64,000 bases of DNA. Origin: Extensimonas vulgaris. Lineage in GTDB: Bacteria; Pseudomonadota; Gammaproteobacteria; Burkholderiales; Burkholderiaceae_C. The notes below the pieces were generated by a model. That model saw nothing but the letters and a program-made list of their open reading frames with translations. It searched no databases and was not told where the DNA came from. Numbering within the stretch: the first letter of the stretch is position 1; each line of letters opens with the position of its first letter. Of this stretch, positions 35,995 through 45,665 are shown piece after piece. Both the position numbers and the translations under genes were made by a program. The stretch covers positions 124,001 through 188,000 of the forward strand of contig NZ_QPJU01000006.1 in the NCBI RefSeq assembly GCF_003337425.1, given 5' to 3'.

Positions 35995-36693
35995 TCAATC
36001 GCGCCAGACCACACAGTCTGAGAACGGCGCGCGGTTCGTGCGGAAGCGGTTGGCCGGATGCTGCGCATCGGCCAACCCGAAAGAAATGCCACACACGATG
36101 GTTCGGTCGGTGCCGATGTCGAGCTCTGCGCGCAACACCTGCGGATAAGCCGCGAGTGCGGCTTGGGCGATCGAGCCCACGCCCAGACTGTGCGCCGCGA
36201 GCATGAAATTGGCCACGTAGGCGCCGCAATCGACCGCACCATAGACGCCGAGCGCCGCATCGCTCGTGACGATGGCCACGTGCGGGGCGCCAAACATGGT
36301 GTAGTTTTGTGCCGCCTGGCGCTGCGAGGCCGCGCGGTCGTCCTTGGCGATACCGAGCGCCTGGTACAGACCCCAGCCACACTCGCGCCGGCGTTGCAAA
36401 TACACGCCGCGGTATTCGCTCGGCCAGGGCAGATCGGGCGCGGGCGGGGCCTGGGCGACATGCGCGAGCAGCGCCGTGCGCAGGCGCTCGAGTGCGTCGC
36501 CGCTCACGATGGTCAGCTGCCAGGGCTGCGCGTTGCACCACGAGGCCGTGCGCTGCGCGGCCTCGAGGATGCGCTCTATGGTGCTGCGCGGCAGCGGCTG
36601 CGGCAAAAACGCGCGACAGCTGTAGCGGGTTTGCAACAACTGAAGCAGCGTCTGATAGGCCGGGGGCAAAGGGGTTTCGGCAGGGGCGGTCAT
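35995..36693 (-). CDS. Nitroreductase family protein
   Basis: The product has 232 residues and is an FMN-dependent NAD(P)H nitroreductase fold. TRYSCRAFLPQPLPRSTIERIL, ASWCNAQPWQLTIVSG, DCGAYVANFMLAAHSLGVGSIAQAAL and CGISFGLADAQHPANRFRTNR are the FMN-binding and dimer segments. It resembles nitrobenzoate or nitroaromatic reductases such as PnbA as I recall them, and is less like BluB. The start at 36693 is the most conserved option. An upstream in-frame GTG or ATG near 36735 would lengthen it. Confidence 0.85.
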   Translation of the reverse strand: MTAPAETPLPPAYQTLLQLLQTRYSCRAFLPQPLPRSTIERILEAAQRTASWCNAQPWQLTIVSGDALERLRTALLAHVAQAPPAPDLPWPSEYRGVYLQRRRECGWGLYQALGIAKDDRAASQRQAAQNYTMFGAPHVAIVTSDAALGVYGAVDCGAYVANFMLAAHSLGVGSIAQAALAAYPQVLRAELDIGTDRTIVCGISFGLADAQHPANRFRTNRAPFSDCVVWRD

Positions 36694-36735
36694 GGCAGCT
36701 GCGATCGCACTCCAACAAAAAAGAATCCTAACCAC

Positions 36736-36812
36736 GACTTACGCACAGCGGGGTCAGGCAAGGCGCTCGCTGCATGGCACGACACTTTGCTGCATCCTTG
36801 ATGGCGTAAGTC
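36736..36812 (-). repeat. Family B 77-bp palindromic element, copy 1
   Basis: The ends are GACTTACGC and GCGTAAGTC. Read on the minus strand the interior carries CAAGGATGCAGCAAAGTG and GCGCCTTGCCTGACCCCG, shared with the copies at 47098, 49848 and 55656. It lies in the gap between the divergent nitroreductase and cfa genes. Confidence 0.8.
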
Positions 36813-36956
36813 CAGCGAACAAACGTTGGTAAGGGTGCGGGATCATAGCGGCTCCCGCGCACGCACGCGTGACACGCCAGCCGTAGCCGAGTCGCCCGTT
36901 CGGCCAAGCCGGGTGCGTGGTTGACGCGACCCAGGCGTGCGGCAAGAATGCAGCGC

Positions 36957-38261
36957 ATGAATGCTCCTTCTGATGCGTTGGCGGCGCGGCTCGCTGCCCT
37001 GCCCGTGGCGGTGGCGGTCGAGCTGCCCGGCGGGAAAAAACTCGGGGCACCGCCCGCAGCAGCGGCCGTCGTGTTGCGCGTGCGTGAGCGCAAAGCCGCG
37101 CTGGCGCTGGCCACGGGTCAGATCGGCTACGTGGGTATGGCCATCGTCGAGGGCCAGGTCGAAGTCGACGGCACGATGCGTGACCTCATGGCCGCGGCAG
37201 CCGGATTGCTGCCGCACAGCCCCATCCAAGGCAAGCCCAGCGCATGGCGGCGGCTGCTCGGCTGGTTGCGCTCGCGCACGGCACACACCCTGGCGGGGGA
37301 TGCGCGCAACATTCAGTTCCATTACGACGTTTCGGACGACTTCTACGCGCTCTGGCTCGACCCGCGGCGCGTGTATTCGTGCGCCTACTTTCGCACGCCC
37401 GACATGACGCTTGCGCAGGCGCAAGAAGCCAAGCTCGACCACATCTGCCGCAAGCTGCGTTTGCGCCCGGGCGAGCGTTTTCTGGACATCGGCGCGGGTT
37501 GGGGCGGGCTGCTGCTCTGGGCGGCAGAACACTATGGTGTCGATGCGACCGGCATCACGCTCTCGCACAACCAGCATGCCTACGTGCAGCAGCGCATCGC
37601 TGCGCTCGGATTGCAGGGGCGCGTGCGCATGGAGCTGCGTGACTATCGCGAACTGCAAGTGGCGCAGCCTTTCGATGCGGTGGCTTCGGTGGGCATGTTC
37701 GAGCACGTCGGCCGGCTGCACATGACGCAATACTTCGACACCGTGCGTCGCCTGCTGCGCCCCGGCGGCCTGCTGCTGAACCACGGCATCACGGCCGGCG
37801 GGGTCGAGAACTCCGAACTCAGCGACGGCATGGGCGAATTCATCGAACGCTACATCTTCCCTGGCGGCGAGCTGATGCACGTCAGCGCAGTGTTGCGCCA
37901 CATGGCCCTCGCCGGCCTCGAGATGGTCGATACCGAAAACCTGCGTCCGCACTATGCGCGCACGCTCTGGGCCTGGTCGGACGGCCTCGAAGCGCAGTTG
38001 CCCAAAGCGCGCACGGTGCTTGCAGGCAAGCACGGCGTCGAACGCGCGGAAAAAATCCTGCGCGCCTACCGCCTTTACCTCGCCGGTTGCGCCTTGGGTT
38101 TCGAGCGCGGCTGGACGGCGCTCTACCAAATGCTCGCGGCGCATCCCGACGGTCGCATGGAAACGGGCAGCCTGCGCGGTGCGCAGTCCGAGTACCCGTT
38201 TACGCGCGACTATATGTACGCGGCGCGCCCCGCTTCCACGCCAACCACGCAAACGGACTGA
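36957..38261 (+). CDS. cfa: Cyclopropane-fatty-acyl-phospholipid synthase family protein
   Basis: The product has 434 residues and is a SAM-dependent methyltransferase that adds a methylene bridge to unsaturated membrane acyl chains. The SAM site is RFLDIGAGWGGLLLWAAEHYG, with NIQFHYDVSDDFYALWLDP before it and ASVGMFEHVGR after it. FIERYIFPGGEL is the conserved loop near the active site. Starts at 36948 and 36957 are both possible. The DUF1840 gene follows after 4 nt. Confidence 0.9.
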   Translation: MNAPSDALAARLAALPVAVAVELPGGKKLGAPPAAAAVVLRVRERKAALALATGQIGYVGMAIVEGQVEVDGTMRDLMAAAAGLLPHSPIQGKPSAWRRLLGWLRSRTAHTLAGDARNIQFHYDVSDDFYALWLDPRRVYSCAYFRTPDMTLAQAQEAKLDHICRKLRLRPGERFLDIGAGWGGLLLWAAEHYGVDATGITLSHNQHAYVQQRIAALGLQGRVRMELRDYRELQVAQPFDAVASVGMFEHVGRLHMTQYFDTVRRLLRPGGLLLNHGITAGGVENSELSDGMGEFIERYIFPGGELMHVSAVLRHMALAGLEMVDTENLRPHYARTLWAWSDGLEAQLPKARTVLAGKHGVERAEKILRAYRLYLAGCALGFERGWTALYQMLAAHPDGRMETGSLRGAQSEYPFTRDYMYAARPASTPTTQTD

Positions 38262-38265
38262 CGCT

Positions 38266-38604
38266 ATGTTGTATCGCTTCAAGTCGCGGGCCACGGCCGA
38301 TCTGATCATGCTGGAGCCGCACGCGCGGCGCGTGCTGCAGATCATCGGAAAAGAGCCGGGCGTGCCCGGCATCCTGACCGTCGAAGAAATCCCGCGCGCG
38401 ATCGCCGCGCTCGAAGCGGCGGTAGCCGCTGAAGAAGCCCTCATCGCAGCGCAAAAACAAGCGGCCCAAGAGCACGGCGAATCCCCCGGCGAGCAAACCG
38501 AGCCCGCCGAAGAACCCATACGCTTGCGCCAGCGCGTGGCGCCGCTCATCGACATGCTGCGCCGCAGTGCTGCAGAAGGGCGCGAGGTGACCTGGAGCGT
38601 GTGA
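38266..38604 (+). CDS. DUF1840 family protein
   Basis: The product has 112 residues and is a small soluble protein. MLYRFKSRATADLIML, the IIGKEPGVPGILTVEEIPRAIAALE stretch, a charged middle, and PLIDMLRRSAAEGREVTWSV at the end fit the DUF1840 family. Function is unknown. It follows cfa by 4 nt and is probably translated from the same message. Confidence 0.8.
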   Translation: MLYRFKSRATADLIMLEPHARRVLQIIGKEPGVPGILTVEEIPRAIAALEAAVAAEEALIAAQKQAAQEHGESPGEQTEPAEEPIRLRQRVAPLIDMLRRSAAEGREVTWSV

Positions 38605-38637
38605 GCTTCGGGTCGCCTGGGGTTTGCGAAACCTCGA

Positions 38638-39357
38638 TTACGCAGAGCGCGGCAGCAGCTCGGCGAGCGAGTCTATGTAGCCGTCGGCCGGCACGCTGCG
38701 CGCGGGCTGGCCGTGGTTGTAGCCGTAGGTCACGAGCACCACGGGGCAGCCTGCGGCGCGCGCGGCCTGGGCGTCGTTGCTCGAGTCGCCCACCACGAGC
38801 GTGCGCGCGGGCGCGCTGCCCAGCGCTTCGCAGGTCTTGCGCAGTGGCAGCGGGTCGGGCTTTCTGGCGGCAAAGCTGTCGCCGCCGAACACCTGCGCAA
38901 AGTACGGCGCCAGCCCTTTGGCCGCGAGCAGCGTGCGCGCGAAGGCCAGCGGCTTGTTCGTGAGGCACGCCAGGCGCAGGCCCGCGCCGTGCAGCGCCTG
39001 CACGCCTTGCAGCGCGCCGGGGTAGAGCTGCGCGTGCTGGCCGTTGATGGCCGCGTAGTGGCGCTGGTAGCTGGGCCAGGCGCGCGCGTACAGCGCCTCC
39101 ACGGTTGCATCGATTTCAGGAGCTGCTTGCGCTTGTCCTGTCTGCGTCAACACGTGTTTGAGCACCGAACGCAGCAGGTGTTCGGAGCCTTTGCCTATCA
39201 TGGTCGCGACGCAGGCGGGCGCGATGGGCGGCAGGCCCAGGTCGTGCAGCATGCGGTCGAGCGCGACGCTGAAGTCGCCCAGCGTATCGACGAGCGTGCC
39301 GTCGAGGTCGATGATGGCCGCGTCCCAGGCGGCGCGCTCGAGCGGGATCGCGATCAT
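38638..39357 (-). CDS. gph: Phosphoglycolate phosphatase
   Basis: The product has 239 residues. HAD motif I is [15 protein letters not shown], motif II/III is LTNKPLAFA followed by KPDPLPL, and motif IV is [16 protein letters not shown]. It removes 2-phosphoglycolate, a by-product of DNA repair and oxygenation. Its start overlaps the rpe stop by 4 nt. The segment [13 protein letters not shown] has DNA with weak likeness to a family F repeat (39108-39140). Confidence 0.9.
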   Translation of the reverse strand: MIAIPLERAAWDAAIIDLDGTLVDTLGDFSVALDRMLHDLGLPPIAPACVATMIGKGSEHLLRSVLKHVLTQTGQAQAAPEIDATVEALYARAWPSYQRHYAAINGQHAQLYPGALQGVQALHGAGLRLACLTNKPLAFARTLLAAKGLAPYFAQVFGGDSFAARKPDPLPLRKTCEALGSAPARTLVVGDSSNDAQAARAAGCPVVLVTYGYNHGQPARSVPADGYIDSLAELLPRSA

Positions 39358-40091
39358 GCGGCGCGCGGGGTGGCGGAGGTGGCGGTAGCGGGCGCGGCAG
39401 TAGACGGCGCTTGTGCGAGCTGCGCGCGCATGGCCGCGATCACGGCGCGGTAGTCGGGCTGGCCGAAGATGGCGCTGCCCGCGACGAAGGTGTCCGCGCC
39501 CGCGTCGGCCACGCGGCGAATGTTGTCGGCCTTGATGCCGCCATCCACTTCGAGGCGGATGTCCTTGCCGCAGGCGTCTATGCGCCGGCGCGCGGCCTCG
39601 ATCTTGCGCAGCGCCGAGTCGATGAAGCTCTGCCCGCCAAAGCCGGGGTTCACGCTCATGATGAGGATCAGGTCTATGTCTTCGATCACCCAGTCGAGCA
39701 CGTCGAGCGGCGTGGCGGGGTTGAACACCAGCCCGGGCTTGATGCCGCGCGCGCGGATCGCCTGGATGCTGCGGTGCACGTGGCGCGAGGCGTCGGGGTG
39801 GAAGCTGACATAGTCGGCGCCGGCCTCGGCAAAGGCCGCAGCCAGCGCATCGACGGGCTCCACCATCAGGTGCACGTCAATGGGCACGGGCGCGCCCGCC
39901 GCGGTGCGCGCGTGCGGCTTGAGCGCCTGGCAGACCATGGGGCCGAAGGTGAGGTTGGGCACGTAATGGTTGTCCATCACGTCGAAGTGGATCCAGTCCG
40001 CGCCGGCGGCGATGACCTGGCGCAATTCCTCGCCCAGATGGGCGAAGTCGGCAGAGAGGATGGAGGGGGCGATGCGGTAGGTCGTGCTCAT
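39354..40091 (-). CDS. rpe: Ribulose-phosphate 3-epimerase
   Basis: The product has 245 residues and interconverts ribulose-5-phosphate and xylulose-5-phosphate. [34 protein letters not shown] (catalytic Asp and metal ligands), [20 protein letters not shown] and [12 protein letters not shown] are all present. An Ala/Thr-rich C-terminal tail of about 20 residues is extra. The start at 40091 is the family N-terminus. rpe-gph is a common pair in proteobacteria. Confidence 0.95.
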   Translation of the reverse strand: MSTTYRIAPSILSADFAHLGEELRQVIAAGADWIHFDVMDNHYVPNLTFGPMVCQALKPHARTAAGAPVPIDVHLMVEPVDALAAAFAEAGADYVSFHPDASRHVHRSIQAIRARGIKPGLVFNPATPLDVLDWVIEDIDLILIMSVNPGFGGQSFIDSALRKIEAARRRIDACGKDIRLEVDGGIKADNIRRVADAGADTFVAGSAIFGQPDYRAVIAAMRAQLAQAPSTAAPATATSATPRAA

Positions 40092-40130
40092 GGCGCGATT
40101 GTCGCAGCCGGGAAGATCGACCGACGGTCT

Positions 40131-40295
40131 AGGAGCCTGTCGGACTTTGGAATCGTCGGCTGCGAAAGCGCCGCAGCGGCCCATTTTTTACCGGGTTCTT
40201 GCCCCATAGCACCACTATGGGGCGGCGAATCCGGCAAAAACTGGCCTCGCTGTGGCACCTTCTCGCTTTCGACGCCCAAAGTCCGACAGGCTCCT
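40131..40295. repeat. Family D element with perfect 20-bp terminal inverted repeats (165 bp)
   Basis: The ends are AGGAGCCTGTCGGACTTTGG and its exact reverse complement. An inner hairpin CCCCATAGCACCACTATGGGG lies near the middle. No coding capacity is evident. A shortened copy lies at 543-625. It fills the gap between the rpe start and the 3' end of the LysR gene. Confidence 0.85.
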
Positions 40296-40306
40296 TGGGA
40301 CGCTCG

Positions 40307-41221
40307 TCAGGCATGGCGCCCGGGTAGAAAGCTGCTGATGAAGTCCAGAAACGCGCGCACGCGCGCCGGCATCAGCTTGCGCGAGGGCACGGCGGCGTAG
40401 ATGGTCGAGCGGCCGAAGATCCACGCGGGCAGCAGGCGCACGAGCGCGCCGCTTTGCAGATCAGGCGCGACGAGCAGGTGCGACAGCACCGCCACGCCCG
40501 CACCATGCAGCGCTGCGCGGTACAGCACCTCGAAGCTCACCGATTGCAGCACCACGGGCATCTCTACGTGCACGGGCTCGCCCGTGCCGTCGGCGCGGCG
40601 CAGCGGCAGGTAGCGCCGGCTCGTGCCGCCACCCTGCTGGCGCAGGAATTTGAGGTAGTCGTGGTGCGCGAGGTCTTGCGGCTGTTGCGGCGTGCCCGCG
40701 CGCGCCAGGTACGCGGGCGCGGCGCAGACGATGAACTCGGTCGTCGCGAGGGGCCGCGCGACCACGTTGGCGTCGAATCCCTCCTCGACGGTCATGAAGG
40801 TCACGTCGAACTCTTCCACGTGCAGGTGCGGGAACGGTTCGACGACGATCTCCAGCGCCACTTTGGGGTACTGCTGGTGCCATTGTGCGATGTGCACGGC
40901 CAGGAAGTACGAGGCCAGCAGCGGCGAGGCCTGCACCCGCACCATGCCTTGCAGGGTTCGCGCGCTCGCGCTCACTGCAGCCTCGGCGTCCTCGATTTCC
41001 TGCAGGATGCTGCGCACGCGCCGCAGATACGCCTCGCCCGCGTCGGTGAGCGCGAGCTTGCGCGTGGTGCGCTGCAACAGCCGTGCGCCCAGGTGCTGTT
41101 CCAGATCCGCCACGGCGCGTGTCACCGCGGCCGGCGACATCTCGAGCGCCCGCGCTGCCGCGGCAAAACTGCCCTCGTCGGCGACGCGCTGGAACACCTG
41201 CATCTCTGAAAGTCTGTCCAT
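40307..41221 (-). CDS. LysR-family transcriptional regulator
   Basis: The product has 304 residues. An N-terminal winged helix-turn-helix (VFQRVADEGSFAAAARALEM, SPAAVTRAVADLEQHLGARLL) precedes a substrate-binding domain with VRVQASPLLASYFL and the VCAAPAYLARAGTP segment. It belongs to the broad CrgA/DmlR-like group. No divergent target gene is obvious, because the upstream region is a family E repeat that begins 3 nt before the start codon. Its promoter must therefore lie inside or beyond the repeat. Confidence 0.88.
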   Translation of the reverse strand: MDRLSEMQVFQRVADEGSFAAAARALEMSPAAVTRAVADLEQHLGARLLQRTTRKLALTDAGEAYLRRVRSILQEIEDAEAAVSASARTLQGMVRVQASPLLASYFLAVHIAQWHQQYPKVALEIVVEPFPHLHVEEFDVTFMTVEEGFDANVVARPLATTEFIVCAAPAYLARAGTPQQPQDLAHHDYLKFLRQQGGGTSRRYLPLRRADGTGEPVHVEMPVVLQSVSFEVLYRAALHGAGVAVLSHLLVAPDLQSGALVRLLPAWIFGRSTIYAAVPSRKLMPARVRAFLDFISSFLPGRHA

Positions 41222-41224
41222 TTG

Positions 41225-41410
41225 GTTGAACCCAGATTGTCCATTAGGCGGTGCTGCGCACCTACGCGGGCGTTGGCGGACGTCTGCCGGTCATTTTGGC
41301 CGCGGCTTCGGCGTCCATGGCACTGGCCATGGACTTCTCACCCGCGACCAAACTGCCGCGCCAGCCGCCTCGCCACCATCCCGCGTCCTAATGAACAATC
41401 TGGGTTGAAC
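41225..41410. repeat. Family E element with 26-bp near-perfect terminal inverted repeats
   Basis: The ends read GTTGAACCCAGATTGTCC and, inverted, GTTCAACCCAGATTGTTC, and the match continues through ATTAGG. A perfect 9-bp inner hairpin (GTCCATGGC, loop ACTG, GCCATGGAC) lies near 41317. The inner ends (AGGCGGTGCTGCGCACCT and CATCCCGCGTCCTAATG) recur at 49736 and 50321. The remainder of the 387-nt gap (41411-41608) is AT-richer and should hold the promoter of the DUF4148 gene. Confidence 0.75.
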
Positions 41411-41608
41411 AAATGTTCGGATAAAAAGTCATTATTGCAAATGACGCAATACTGAATTGCGGCTTGCCTGGTTTTGAAAGCCTAGGGTTTTCCCTAATAT
41501 TCGGGGCGTTGATGCATCGCAACCCATGAGTCGATGCACCGATGCCGGCAAGCAGGGGCCATCGCCCACCGGCGTTACCACAGCCAACCGCTTTGAAAGG
41601 ATTGCATC

Positions 41609-42169
41609 ATGAACAAGAAAATTCGCCTCACCACCCTGGTGCTCGCTACGGGTTTGCTCGCTGGCTCTTCGGCTTTCGCCCAGCTGACGCGCGATCAAGT
41701 GATCGCCGACCTGATCGAAGCCCAACGCACGGGCAATATCGTGACGGGCCTCGACGGCAACAAGAAGCTCAATGAGCTCGAACCCGTGCGTTATGCCCAG
41801 GCTGCACAACCCGCAGCAAGCAGCGCCACACGCGCCCAGGTGCGTGCAGAACTCGTCGAAGCCCAACGCACCGGCGACGTCCCCACGGGCCTGGACGGCA
41901 ACAAGAAGCTCAACGAGCTCGAGCCCGTGCGTTATGCAAACCAGCAAGCCACCGAGGGCAAGACGCGCGCTCAGGTCCGTGCCGAGCTGATCGAAGCCCA
42001 GCAAAAGGGTGAAATTGTGACCGGCCTCGACGGCAACAAGACGCTGCGCGAGCTCGATCCCGTGCGCTACCAACGTGCCGAGCAAGCGCTGGCCCAATCT
42101 GGCGCAAGTGCCGAGGGCACCGCAGTGACGGACGCAGGCAAAGACAGCCAAGCCCCCAAGGGCCTGTAA
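41609..42169 (+). CDS. Secreted protein with three tandem DUF4148 repeats
   Basis: The product has 186 residues. A Sec signal peptide (1-24, cleavage after SAFA) precedes three copies of a 39-residue unit at about 26-64, 73-111 and 118-156. Each unit has the pattern TRxQVxAxLxEAQxxGxI, then TGLDGNKxLxELxPVRY. DUF4148 proteins in Burkholderiales are small periplasmic proteins of unknown function, usually with one such motif. A Gly/Ala/Ser-rich tail follows. GAAAGG precedes the ATG. A strong hairpin lies downstream. No partner gene is evident. Confidence 0.82.
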   Translation: MNKKIRLTTLVLATGLLAGSSAFAQLTRDQVIADLIEAQRTGNIVTGLDGNKKLNELEPVRYAQAAQPAASSATRAQVRAELVEAQRTGDVPTGLDGNKKLNELEPVRYANQQATEGKTRAQVRAELIEAQQKGEIVTGLDGNKTLRELDPVRYQRAEQALAQSGASAEGTAVTDAGKDSQAPKGL

Positions 42170-42215
42170 TCTTTCCTGTCCCCGCAGCGCAAACCACGGT
42201 TTGTGCCGCACAGCC

Positions 42216-42245
42216 CGAAGGGCTCCCAGCACTGGGGGCCCTTCG
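42216..42245 (+). terminator. Strong hairpin downstream of the DUF4148 gene
   Basis: CGAAGGGCTCCCAG pairs with CTGGGGGCCCTTCG around a 2-nt loop, with one T-G mismatch. It lies 47 nt beyond the stop. A smaller hairpin (GCAAACC/GGTTTGTGC) precedes it at about 42189. No long T-run follows. Confidence 0.5.
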
Positions 42246-42389
42246 CTGCGTTTGGGGGCTTTGGCAGCACCAGGGCAAAGCCGGACTTCACCAAACCCCG
42301 GCCCCATTTACCCCCGCTTTACGCCTGCTTCAAAGAGGCGCACGCCAGCGGTGCGATCATCGCGAAAGACCGCTCTACACTGCTACGCC

Positions 42390-43100
42390 ATGAGTTCCCA
42401 ACTGCTGATGATCGAAGACGATGCGCGCCTCGCGCAGATGGTCGGTGAATACCTGGGTCAGTCGGGCATGCAGGTGCTGCACTGCGCCGACGGCGCGAGC
42501 GGCCTGGCGCAGCTGCAGGAGCCCGGTTTCAACGCCGACCTGGTGATTTTGGACCTGATGCTGCCCGACATCGACGGGCTCGAGGTCTGCCGCCGCATCC
42601 GCGCGCTGCCCGGCGCGGCGGCGCAGGTACCCATCCTCATGCTCACGGCCAAAGGCGACCCGATGGATCGCGTGATCGGCCTCGAGATCGGCGCCGACGA
42701 CTACCTGCCCAAGCCCTTCGAGCCGCGCGAGCTGCTCGCGCGCATCCGCGCCGTGCTGCGCCGGCGCACGCCGGGCAGTGCGCCCGCGGCGCAGGTGCTG
42801 CGTTTTGGTTCGCTCGAAATCGACCGCGATGCGCGCAGCGTCACCGTGGGCGGCAAGCCGGCCGAGCTGACTTCGTACCAGTTCGACCTGCTCGTGGCGC
42901 TGGCCGAGCGCGCGGGGCGCGTGCTCACGCGCGACCAGATCATGGAGGCCGTGCGCGGGCGCGAGCTCGAGGCCTTCGACCGTTCGATCGACGTGCACAT
43001 GGGGCGCATCCGCGCCGCGATCGAGGCCGACCCCAAAAACCCGCGCCGCATCCTCACGGTGCGCGGCGTGGGCTACGTGTTTGCGCGCCAGCAGGATTGA
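42390..43100 (+). CDS. OmpR/RstA-family response regulator
   Basis: The product has 236 residues. A receiver domain (LLMIEDDARLAQ, the phosphorylated Asp in VILDLMLPDIDGL, Lys in DYLPKPFEPREL) is joined to a winged-helix DNA-binding domain (ELTSYQFDLLVALAERAGRVLTRDQI, then DRSIDVHMGRIR and GVGYVF). The sensor kinase gene follows 27 nt later. By arrangement and sequence it recalls RstAB-like systems of Burkholderiales; the stimulus is unknown. Confidence 0.9.
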   Translation: MSSQLLMIEDDARLAQMVGEYLGQSGMQVLHCADGASGLAQLQEPGFNADLVILDLMLPDIDGLEVCRRIRALPGAAAQVPILMLTAKGDPMDRVIGLEIGADDYLPKPFEPRELLARIRAVLRRRTPGSAPAAQVLRFGSLEIDRDARSVTVGGKPAELTSYQFDLLVALAERAGRVLTRDQIMEAVRGRELEAFDRSIDVHMGRIRAAIEADPKNPRRILTVRGVGYVFARQQD

Positions 43101-43127
43101 GTCCGCAGCGTCTTGGCCATTGCGTCC

Positions 43128-44444
<1,317 letters not shown>

Positions 44445-44505
44445 CAGCGCGCCACGCCTTGCACGGCATGGGCATTTTTCACCCCTTCCTTTTTGCAAAC
44501 CCATC

Positions 44506-45600
44506 ATGAGCCTGCTTTTCTCCCCCTACCAGCTGGGCCGGCTGACGCTGCCCAACCGCATCGTCATCGCGCCCATGTGCCAATACTCGGCCGAGGACGG
44601 CAACGCCAGCGACTGGCATGTCATGCACTTCGGCCGCATGGCCTTGTCGGGCGCCGGGCTGTTCATCATCGAGGCCACGGCCGTCGAGCCCGTGGGGCGC
44701 ATTTCGCCGCGCGACATCGGGCTGTGGTCGGACGCGAACGAGGCCGCGCTCGGCCGCGCGTTGCAGGCGGCGCGCGCTTATGCACGCATGCCCATAGGCA
44801 TTCAGCTCGCGCACGCGGGGCGCAAGGCTTCGACCGCGGCGCCGTGGGAGGGCGGGCGCACGCTCACGCCGCAACAGGGCGGCTGGCAGGTGGTGGCGCC
44901 GTCGCCGCTGCCTTTCGATCCGCAGGACGCGGCGCCGCAGGCGCTCGACGAGGCCGGCATCGAGCGCGTGGTGGCGGCGTTCGCGCAGGCCGCGCGGCGC
45001 GCTGAGCGCCTGGGGCTGGACTTGATCGAACTGCACGCCGCGCACGGCTATCTGCTGCATGAGTTCCTCTCGCCGCTGTCCAACCAGCGCAGCGACGCCT
45101 ACGGCGGTGCGCTCGAAAACCGCATGCGTCTGCTGCTGCGCGTGTTCGACGCAGTGCGTGCGGCCGTGGCGCCGGACTTCCCCGTGGGCGTGCGCATCTC
45201 GGCCACCGATTGGGTCGAAGGCGGCTGGGACGTGGCGCAGAGCATCGAGCTCGCGCGCCGGCTGCACGCGCGCGGCAGCGCCTACGTGCATGTGTCGAGC
45301 GCGGGGCTGGCGCCGCAGCAGCAAATCCCGGTCGGGCCGGGCTACCAGGTGGCGCTCGCGCAGCAGGTGCGTGCGGCCACGGGCGCGCCCACGATCGCCG
45401 TGGGCCTGATCACCGAGGCGCAGCAGGCCGAGACCATTCTTGCGAGCGGCCAGGCCGACCTCATCGGCATCGCGCGCGGCATTCTCTACGACCCGCACTG
45501 GCCCTGGCACGCGGCCGCTGCGCTCGGCGCGCGCGTGCAGGCGCCGCCGCAATACTGGCGCGCCCAGCCGCACGGGGTGAAGGACTTGTTCCTCAAGTGA
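44506..45600 (+). CDS. NADH:flavin oxidoreductase, YqjM/XenA-type old yellow enzyme
   Basis: The product has 364 residues and is an FMN TIM-barrel ene-reductase of the thermophilic-like class. Cys25 in APMCQYSAEDG is the redox-tuning cysteine of that class. The substrate pair is His177/His180 (HAAHGYLLHEF), unlike the His/Asn pair of the enzyme at 6408. LAHAGRKAS and the C-terminal GQADLIGIARGILYDPHWP bind FMN. It reduces activated alkenes or nitro compounds. It follows the sensor kinase by 61 nt and may be co-transcribed. Confidence 0.9.
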   Translation: MSLLFSPYQLGRLTLPNRIVIAPMCQYSAEDGNASDWHVMHFGRMALSGAGLFIIEATAVEPVGRISPRDIGLWSDANEAALGRALQAARAYARMPIGIQLAHAGRKASTAAPWEGGRTLTPQQGGWQVVAPSPLPFDPQDAAPQALDEAGIERVVAAFAQAARRAERLGLDLIELHAAHGYLLHEFLSPLSNQRSDAYGGALENRMRLLLRVFDAVRAAVAPDFPVGVRISATDWVEGGWDVAQSIELARRLHARGSAYVHVSSAGLAPQQQIPVGPGYQVALAQQVRAATGAPTIAVGLITEAQQAETILASGQADLIGIARGILYDPHWPWHAAAALGARVQAPPQYWRAQPHGVKDLFLK

Positions 45601-45612
45601 AAAACAGCTAAA

Positions 45613-45651
45613 CGCCCGTCCCTCGGGCGCTAGATGCTCTCTTTTTGAGAG
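45613..45651. terminator. Double hairpin between convergent genes
   Basis: CGCCCG/CGGGCG (loop TCCCT) is followed by CTCTC, loop TTTTT, GAGAG. The pair fills the 65-nt gap between the convergent ene-reductase and Nramp genes, a plausible two-way terminator. Confidence 0.5.
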
Positions 45652-45665
45652 TTCGTCCGGCTTTT

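Noticed and set aside
36736-36812. Complete insertion sequence around the GACTTACGC inverted repeats
   Set aside because: The unit is only 77 bp with no transposase, so it is at most a non-autonomous element.
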